From the NCBI RefSeq assembly GCF_008014695.1, contig NZ_VOXE01000001.1:62001-126000 (forward strand): DNA of 64,000 bases, written 5' to 3'. The stretch is from Chryseobacterium sp. Lineage in GTDB: Bacteria; Bacteroidota; Bacteroidia; Flavobacteriales; Weeksellaceae. Positions 6,333 to 13,500 of this stretch are shown here, piece after piece (position 1 is the first letter of the stretch; each line of letters begins with the position of its first letter). The notes under the pieces were generated by a model. The model saw only the letters and a program-made list of their open reading frames with translations. It did no database searches and was not told the origin of the DNA. Position numbers and translations under genes: made by a program.

Positions 6333-8369
6333 ATGGCAGTTTTCAGTAGAAATAAAGAGGATTTTAAATTTGTTCTGAAAAAGTATTTCAGTTTTCAGAA
6401 CGAAACCAAATCTTTGGACCCGCTCAGTGAAATTTTTCAATCTGTAAAGAGTGAAGAGTTTAGTGCAGTACTGGATTATTTCCGTGAAAATGAAGAAATT
6501 ACACAAAATTTTGCGTACTACCTCCGCAATATATTTGAAGGCAGATCCATCAATCTTTCCCTGACCGAAGCCAATATCCTTTCCGAAAACGGCTTTTTCC
6601 CTGAGCTTCGTAAAAGACTCCTGAACAAATTCCTTCCGCCGGTGGAAAACGAGAATACCGTTTGGCATCTGGTGGATTATATCCTCGTAAGAATTACAGG
6701 TGATCTTAAATACCTGAAGAGCATTCCGGAGGAAGAACTCGATGAACTGTTCGCTTTGCTGGGAATCAGCCGTATGATCGCCGGTCGACATATCAGAAAT
6801 GAACTGTTTTTTTCCATGAACATTTTGGCGTGGCGCGTCATTGGGAATGCACTGGATGTGGAAGTGGTGAACATGGCACCGGAATATAAAAATTTCGATA
6901 ACCCGTTCTTAGCACTTCAGGACGAAATGGATATCCTTACCAAAGGACACAAGAAGAATCCTGATTTTCTCCTCGATACCAAAAATGTACATTTCAAACA
7001 GATTAAAATTTATCTGGATCAGTGCCAGGAATTCGTAAATGTTGCGTTTAAGAACTCTTCTAAATATGGTATTTCCGGGAAAATCAACCAGTCCCTGCTC
7101 AAAATAAGACAGCAGCTCAACCGAATTTCGGATATTGTCAGCCTCTTGGTGGTGGATTCTGATGACGAAATTCCGGCGAAATCAAAACAGCTGGTTTTCA
7201 ATATTCTGGAGTATAAATCGCACAAAAACAATATTTCTGAACTCGTGAACGACAGTACACGACTGATGTCGCACCTGATCACGAACCACACAGCGGAAAC
7301 AGGAACGCATTACATCACTTCGTCGTTCAAGGATTACAACAGCATGTTCTGGAAGGCTAGTGGCGGCGGAGTAATTGTTGGAGCGCTCGTGGTTTTGAAA
7401 CTTTTTTACGGAAGCATTCCCGGCAGCGATTTTTCGCACGCGGTTCTGTATTCCTTTAACTACGCGATGGGTTTCATCATGATTTATCTGATGAACTTCA
7501 CGCTCGCGACAAAACAGCCGGCAATGACAGCCGCTACAATGGCAAAAGTGCTTTCTGAAGGCCAGAATACGCGTAAAAATTACGTTGATTTTGCCCATCT
7601 GGTTTCGAAACTGTTCAGATCCCAGTTCATTGCGTTTATCGGAAATGTCGCCTGGTCTTTTCCGGTGGCCTTGGCCATTATTTATGGGCTGGATGTGCTT
7701 TTCCAGCAGAATTTTGCCGCCGAAAAAGCCACAAAACTTCTAAATGACCATGATCCGTTCCACTCCAAAGCCATATTTCATGCCTGTATTGCTGGTTTTT
7801 TCCTTTTTATTTCGGGGATCATATCCGGGAATGTCGGGAATAATTCGGTTTTTTACCAGATTCCGAAACGGATTGCCAAAAATCCTTTTATCAATCAGCT
7901 GTTAGGACCAAAAATTGCAAAATCGGCGTCAAATTACTATTCGAAAAACTGGGCGGGAATTGTATCGAATTTCTGGTTCGGAATTTTTCTGGGCGCTACG
8001 GGACCCATCGGAATTTTTTTAGGACTCGATCTGGATATCCGCCACATTACTTTTGCGGCGGGCAATGTTGCACTAGGATTTTACGGAAAAGATTTTGCTG
8101 TGGATGCCTATTCTTTCTGGGTTCCCGTTATCACCGTTTTCATTATTGGTTTCTTTAATTTCGCGGTGAGCTTCGGTCTTTCAATGGTGTTGGCGTTCCG
8201 CTCCAGAAAAGTGAATCTGGGGGAAGTGAGAGAAATTTATATAGAAATTTTCAGGTATTTTATGAAAAATCCGCTTCGGTTTTTTGTTCCGATACAGTCT
8301 AAGGAACTTGACATCAGTGCTAAGGAAATGGTGGAAAATACGGTGGCTACAAAATCTGAAGATCGGTAA
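6333..8369 (+). CDS. PF10136 'site-specific recombinase'-type membrane protein
   Basis: 678-residue member of the family named after a Neisseria 'site-specific recombinase' (Gcr). The first ~330 residues are soluble and helical. The rest contains about six or seven hydrophobic spans, including the segments near residues 345-370, 375-395, 430-455, 480-505, 540-565 and 590-630. No tyrosine or serine recombinase signature is visible, and a polytopic membrane protein is an unlikely DNA recombinase, so the family name is probably misleading. Its true role is unknown. The 3' end overlaps the convergent DciA-like gene by 23 bp. Confidence 0.8.
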   Translation: MAVFSRNKEDFKFVLKKYFSFQNETKSLDPLSEIFQSVKSEEFSAVLDYFRENEEITQNFAYYLRNIFEGRSINLSLTEANILSENGFFPELRKRLLNKFLPPVENENTVWHLVDYILVRITGDLKYLKSIPEEELDELFALLGISRMIAGRHIRNELFFSMNILAWRVIGNALDVEVVNMAPEYKNFDNPFLALQDEMDILTKGHKKNPDFLLDTKNVHFKQIKIYLDQCQEFVNVAFKNSSKYGISGKINQSLLKIRQQLNRISDIVSLLVVDSDDEIPAKSKQLVFNILEYKSHKNNISELVNDSTRLMSHLITNHTAETGTHYITSSFKDYNSMFWKASGGGVIVGALVVLKLFYGSIPGSDFSHAVLYSFNYAMGFIMIYLMNFTLATKQPAMTAATMAKVLSEGQNTRKNYVDFAHLVSKLFRSQFIAFIGNVAWSFPVALAIIYGLDVLFQQNFAAEKATKLLNDHDPFHSKAIFHACIAGFFLFISGIISGNVGNNSVFYQIPKRIAKNPFINQLLGPKIAKSASNYYSKNWAGIVSNFWFGIFLGATGPIGIFLGLDLDIRHITFAAGNVALGFYGKDFAVDAYSFWVPVITVFIIGFFNFAVSFGLSMVLAFRSRKVNLGEVREIYIEIFRYFMKNPLRFFVPIQSKELDISAKEMVENTVATKSEDR

Positions 8370-8637
8370 AATGCTCTGCGCCGAATTTCTCCTGGAATTT
8401 GGTCAGAAAAAAGGTCTTCCTCATTCTGAAATCGTTTTTAAGCAAGGGAGATTTTATCCGGATTTCTAAAATCTTCTTGTTCAGGTTCACTGATTCGATC
8501 TCACTGAAAAGCGCATCATTCAGATATTCATTCAGGAAATCTTTTACTTCAAAAGCCAGCAGTTTGTCCTCAAAGCCGTAGATTCTGGCGAAGGATTTCA
8601 CGAGTTCGGAACTTTGGTATTCTCGTTTCTTTTTCAT
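8347..8637 (-). CDS. DUF721/DciA-like protein
   Basis: 96-residue DUF721 protein, related to DciA, the predicted ancestral loader or operator of the replicative helicase DnaB. The compact alpha/beta domain includes KSFARIYGFEDKLLAFEVKD early and the NKKILEIRIKSPLLKNDFRMRK strand/helix region typical of the family. Only 2 bp separate it from recF upstream, so the two are probably co-transcribed; recF-dciA neighbours are common in Bacteroidetes. The downstream end overlaps the convergent PF10136 gene. Confidence 0.85.
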   Translation of the reverse strand: MKKKREYQSSELVKSFARIYGFEDKLLAFEVKDFLNEYLNDALFSEIESVNLNKKILEIRIKSPLLKNDFRMRKTFFLTKFQEKFGAEHFTDLQIL

Positions 8638-8639
8638 GG

Positions 8640-9734
8640 CTAAATCTCAAAAATTCTCGACTCCTCATTAATTTTCCTCACCACACTTTCCGTTCTTTCC
8701 TTGTTTGTGTCGGTAATAAAGATCTGTCCGAAATGTTCACGGTTCACGAGCTCAATCAGTTGGGAAACCCTCGTGTCATCGAGTTTATCAAAAATATCAT
8801 CGAGTAAAAGAACGGGCGTTTTGCCGGTGAGTTCCTTGATTCTGTTCATCTGGGAAAGTTTAAGTGCAATCAGAAATGATTTCTGCTGACCCTGGCTGCC
8901 GGTTCTTTTCAGGGAACTGCCGTTCATTTCAAAAATCAGGTCGTCTTTATGAATGCCTTTTGAAGTATAAGTAAGCATGCGGTCTTTTTCCAGATTTTCT
9001 TCCAGAAGCTGTCCGAAGGAATTTTCTTTTAAATCGGAATGATAAATGACCGATACCTCTTCATTTCCGTTCGAAATGATCTCATAATAGTTTTGAATCA
9101 GTGGCAGAATGGCATCCAGAAATTCCAGTCTTTTCCTGAAAATAGCCGTCCCGAATTTGATAAGCGGTTCATTGTAAATTTCAAGATTCCCGGCATCAAA
9201 ATACCGGTTTTTTGCAAAACTCTTCAGCAGGGCGTTCCTTTGCTGAACGGTTTTTTGGTACTGGATCAGGTTGAAAAGATATTCGGAATCTGTCTGGGAA
9301 ATCATGGCGTCCAGAAACCTCCGTCGGCTTTCCCCGGAATCGGAAATCAGATTGGAATCGTATGGCGAAATGATCACGCTTGGCAGAAATCCGATATGGT
9401 CAGCAATTCTTTCGTAAGGTTTGTCGTTTTTTTTAATGATCTTTTTGGCATCTTTCGGCATCTGAACCTTGATGATGTTTTCCTTTTCCCCGTCAAAGAT
9501 CTGACCTTCAACCGTGAAAAAATCTTCCGACACACCATCTGCAGAAGCACGAATGTTATTCAGGTCGGTATTTCCCAGAAAGCTTTTTGCGACGGAAAGG
9601 TAGTGAAGGCCATCCAGGACATTGGTTTTCCCGGCGCCGTTGTTCCCTACGAAACAGTTTATCTGCGGTGAAAATTCAAAGGATTTTTCCCGGTGATTCT
9701 TGAAATTCAGCAGCGAAAGTTTTTGGATAACCAT
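8640..9734 (-). CDS. recF: DNA replication/repair protein RecF
   Basis: 364-residue SMC-like ABC ATPase that recognises gapped DNA and helps load RecA. The Walker A GNNGAGKT occupies residues 30-37, the ABC signature is in GSQGQQKSFL near residue 280, and Walker B/D-loop VLLLDDIFDKLD near 305-316. Length is normal for the family. It is the middle gene of a minus-strand set: UbiA-like membrane protein, 3-bp gap, recF, 2-bp gap, dciA-like. Unlike the dnaA-dnaN-recF order of many bacteria, dnaN here is about 28 kb away. Confidence 0.95.
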   Translation of the reverse strand: MVIQKLSLLNFKNHREKSFEFSPQINCFVGNNGAGKTNVLDGLHYLSVAKSFLGNTDLNNIRASADGVSEDFFTVEGQIFDGEKENIIKVQMPKDAKKIIKKNDKPYERIADHIGFLPSVIISPYDSNLISDSGESRRRFLDAMISQTDSEYLFNLIQYQKTVQQRNALLKSFAKNRYFDAGNLEIYNEPLIKFGTAIFRKRLEFLDAILPLIQNYYEIISNGNEEVSVIYHSDLKENSFGQLLEENLEKDRMLTYTSKGIHKDDLIFEMNGSSLKRTGSQGQQKSFLIALKLSQMNRIKELTGKTPVLLLDDIFDKLDDTRVSQLIELVNREHFGQIFITDTNKERTESVVRKINEESRIFEI

Positions 9735-9737
9735 CTG

Positions 9738-10493
9738 TCAAAAATACTTCAATAAAAGGAGAAATAAAAACGGAAGCCCCGAACACATTTCTACCCAGAA
9801 AGAGAAATAAGAATCGCGGTTGGAATTCTCTGAAAAAAAGATGAGGATGAATGTAATGACTGATGTACAGAAAAACGCGGCGGCAAATTCAGGTTTAAGA
9901 AAGAATATGGATAAAACGCAGGCTGAAAAAACCATCAGATACGCCAGGTATTTGGTGTTTTGAACGCCGATTAATTTCGGAAAGGTTACGATATCATCGT
10001 CATTCATGTCGCGTATATCGAAAGGAAGGACCAATGCTGTGACAAAAAGCAGACTGATAAGGAAAATCTCCGGATGGAAAGCGGGTAAAATAAGCCAGGA
10101 ATTGATCAAAGCCCAGGTCAGTCCAACATAAAAAATCTTCAAAAGGGGGACTTTACGGATGTAATTTTCCAAAAAGACTGAATTATAAAGCAATCCCAGT
10201 GTTACAATCACAAGCCATTTCAGAAGCCGGATTTCGTTATGGTTGAGGTAAATGATTACAGCAGAACAGAAGCCGCAAACCACATTAAAAATCAGTATTT
10301 TTTTGAAAAACCGATGTCTTTGGTATTTCGTGTACAGATAGCCGCTGAAAAAAGTGATGAAAATTAAAACCACTGTCGGAAGTCGGAACAGGTGTTGTTC
10401 CAGCATGAAGAATACGGCAAAAAGGGTCCCCATTAACGAGACAAACAGCTGGCTGCTGATCACATATTTTTTTAGTAAATTTAGGCTCTGCAT
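9738..10493 (-). CDS. UbiA-like polytopic membrane protein
   Basis: Integral membrane protein (251 aa from the ATG at 10493) with about seven or eight hydrophobic helices. The segment PFDIRDMNDDDIVTFPKLIG resembles the second Asp-rich motif of UbiA-type prenyltransferases. The first motif (NDxxDxxxD) is absent; YTKYQRHRFFKK occupies its place, so catalysis as a prenyltransferase is doubtful. An earlier ATG at 10535 is possible. However, a TAAATTTG -7 box at 10506-10499 lies only 5 nt before the ATG at 10493, which favours the shorter start and an almost leaderless mRNA. It is probably transcribed with recF and the dciA-like gene. Confidence 0.65.
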   Translation of the reverse strand: MQSLNLLKKYVISSQLFVSLMGTLFAVFFMLEQHLFRLPTVVLIFITFFSGYLYTKYQRHRFFKKILIFNVVCGFCSAVIIYLNHNEIRLLKWLVIVTLGLLYNSVFLENYIRKVPLLKIFYVGLTWALINSWLILPAFHPEIFLISLLFVTALVLPFDIRDMNDDDIVTFPKLIGVQNTKYLAYLMVFSACVLSIFFLKPEFAAAFFCTSVITFILIFFSENSNRDSYFSFWVEMCSGLPFLFLLLLKYF

Positions 10494-10498
10494 TCGTG

Positions 10499-10506
10499 CA
10501 AATTTA
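10499..10506 (-). promoter_or_regulatory. -7 box for the UbiA-like/recF/dciA-like set
   Basis: TAAATTTG on the minus strand, exact TAnnTTTG match; 5 nt separate it from the proposed ATG at 10493. Confidence 0.5.
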
Positions 10507-10554
10507 ACCAATAAATCGTTTTGCCATCCTATCAATGAACCATCATCAACTTTT

Positions 10555-13500
10555 ATGAAAAATTTTAAAGGAATTTTTGCCGTTTTTCTACTCTTTGCAG
10601 TGTTTTCTCAGCTTTTTGGACAGAAATATTACGACGACCAGTGGAAAAAAGTCGCGGATAATTATCAGAAAGGGTTGTATAAATCCAATCTGCCGATTAT
10701 TCTGGAAATTCAGGAACGTGCCATGAAGGAAGACAACGCAAATCAGCTGATCCGTTCTCTGAAAGCCGAATTCAGCATTGTGAACCAAACGCGCGATGAT
10801 GGCGACAATAATGCTTCGAGCCTTTTTTTTAAAAAACTGTCGACAGTAGGAAGCAATTTGAAGGGTGAACAGAAACTTCTTTACGACGTGCTGCTCGGCA
10901 AATTCTTCATTGATTATTATGATCAGAACGCATGGGAAATCAACCGGCGAACGAACATCAACAATCAGGATTTTGCGCAGATTGAAACCTGGAGCAAACT
11001 CGATTTTAAAAATTATCTGACTAAACATTTTGCGGATCTAGAAGCTAAAAAAGGAGATTTGCAGAAGATTCAGCTATCAAAATACAAGGATGTGTTTGAA
11101 GAAACCGAAGATTTGGGATATATCCCGACTTTATTCGACTGGAATGCAGTAAACCATATAGAATTCCTCAAAAATAACGGATTGTTTACGCCAAACGAAC
11201 TCAAAACAAACGACCCGGAAATCGTAAATATTTATGATGAACTGATTACTAAAAACAGCGGAAATTCAAAACTGTATTTCCAGCACCAGAAGCTGAGTTA
11301 TACCTGTACTTTTTCGAACTGTAAAGACCGTTTTGCCCAGCTTCAGAACCTTGTGAATTCAAACACCGAGGGCGATTACAAAGTATTCATCATGGCTGAA
11401 ATGATGGATTTACTTTCGGCTGAACAGAAATTTACCGAAGCACTTTCCCTGGCTGAAACCGCTACAAAACAATATCCAAAATCGAAGTTTTTAGATCATA
11501 TTAAAAACAGAGAAAACCAGATTGTAAGCCCCGCTTTGGTGATTAAATTCGAAAGTCACACCCAGGCGAATCTGCCGGTTCATCTGGTTGCGGAGGCGAA
11601 AAATGTGCGGCAGTTTTCTCTGAATATTTATGAAGTGAAAGACGATGTTCAGAATTTCCTGAAATACGTTTCCAATTCCTACGATAAGAACACTTTTTTG
11701 GCAGTGAAGAAAACACTGGTACGGAAAGAAGCATTTGAAATTCAGGATTTAAAGGATTATAAAATCCACAAGACTTCGCTGGAAGTAAAACCGCTTCCAT
11801 CCGGAATTTATATGGTGGAATATGTGGTAGAAAATGCCGTTCAGCAGCATTTCTATTTTATTGCAACCCAGTCGCGGCTGATTTACAGTAAAAAAGACGA
11901 ACGAAAATCCATTGAAAACCAACTGAAGCTCGTGAACCGTGAGAACGGAAAATCCATTTCCAATGAAGGGTTAAAGATCTTTGAATATTCACGCGGAACT
12001 ACCGTGAATAATTTTCCGTTAACTACTGACGCTTCTGCAAACTTTAAATTTCCTGCTTCTACGGATAAAGAATACTACCGCTATTACCTCGTTCAGCAGC
12101 CAAAAACGAATGATTTTAACCTGATTCAGGTGTATGGAAACAATTACTACGAGCAACCAAGAAATGATTTCGCTAAACAATCTCAAATTTTTCTTGATAG
12201 GGCGATCTATAGACCTGGTCAGATGGTTTATTTTAAGGTAATCTCAACACAATTAGATTCAGGAAACGAAAAATTGTTGATAAAAGATGAACAAGAAATC
12301 ATCCTGTATGATACAAACGGTCAAGAGATTTCTTCCCAAACTTTTACAACGAATGAGTTTGGAAGTTTCAGTGGAAATTTTATTTTGCCGCAGGGGAAAT
12401 TAAATGGAAATTTTTCTGTACGAATCGAAGAAGCGGGTATAGATAGCTATAAATCCTTCCAGGTCGAAGAATACAAACGTCCAAAATTCGAAGTGACTTT
12501 CGAACCGGTAAAAGGCGAATACAAATACGGGCAAATACTTGAAATCAAAGGAAAGGCCATGATGTTTTCAGGAGTTCCGCTCAGCAATGCGACCGTCAAT
12601 TATGAAATCAAAAAACGCAATATCCGCTGGATGTACTTTTCCTGGTATCCGCGCGGAAACGACAATGAAAACTCGATTCTTGGCGATGTGAAAACCAATG
12701 GTAAAGGTGAATTTACCATAAAAGTGGAACTTAAACAGGATGAAACAATCGATGGCGTTCAGGTCGATAATTATGAAATCAATGCTTCGGTAACCGATAT
12801 CAACGGGGAAACCCAGTCGGAAACCACGAATGTGAAGGTCGCTTCGGTTTCACATTACATCAAAGCGGATAAGGTGAAAGATACTTTCACCGATGAAAAC
12901 ATCAAAATCAAAGTCGAAACCAAAAACTACAACGACCAGAACCTGAAGAAATCCTACCTAGTAAAACTTTCGAAACTCGTTCCTGAAGAAAGGATTTTCC
13001 GAAGCAATTTTGAGCAGGAAATTCAGGACCTTCCAAAGCTCTCTAAACAGGAATTCGTTGCCAAATTCCCACACGATTATTTCGATAAAAAAGAAAAAGA
13101 AAACAAAGTGCAATCTGTCATTCTGAATGGAGCGGAGCGCAATGAAGAATCTCTTGATCTGGGAAAACTCACCGCCGGAAAATACAAATTGGAACTCTAC
13201 AATATCGAAGGAAAAGACACGATTAAAACGGAAGAAACATTCGAAGTTTTCGACAAAAGATTTCTTGTGGATACGCAGAAGCCTTTCCTGAAAGTCATTC
13301 AGCCTAAAATGGAATATAAAAGATCGGAGAGAGCAAAAATCTATGTTTATTCCGCCATTCCGAACGCGTTGGTCAATATTTATGTCCAGAACGGCAACGG
13401 CGAAACAACGACCGAGCAGAAAAGCATTAAAAACGGCGTTCTGGAATATGAACTTGCCTTGCCGAAAGATGAAAGCATCGACCAGATCAATGTCCAGTTT

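Noticed and set aside
10354-10554. Extra 67 codons in front of the macroglobulin frame
   Set aside because: They read antisense to the UbiA-like gene and do not look like a signal; the ATG at 10555 begins a proper signal peptide.
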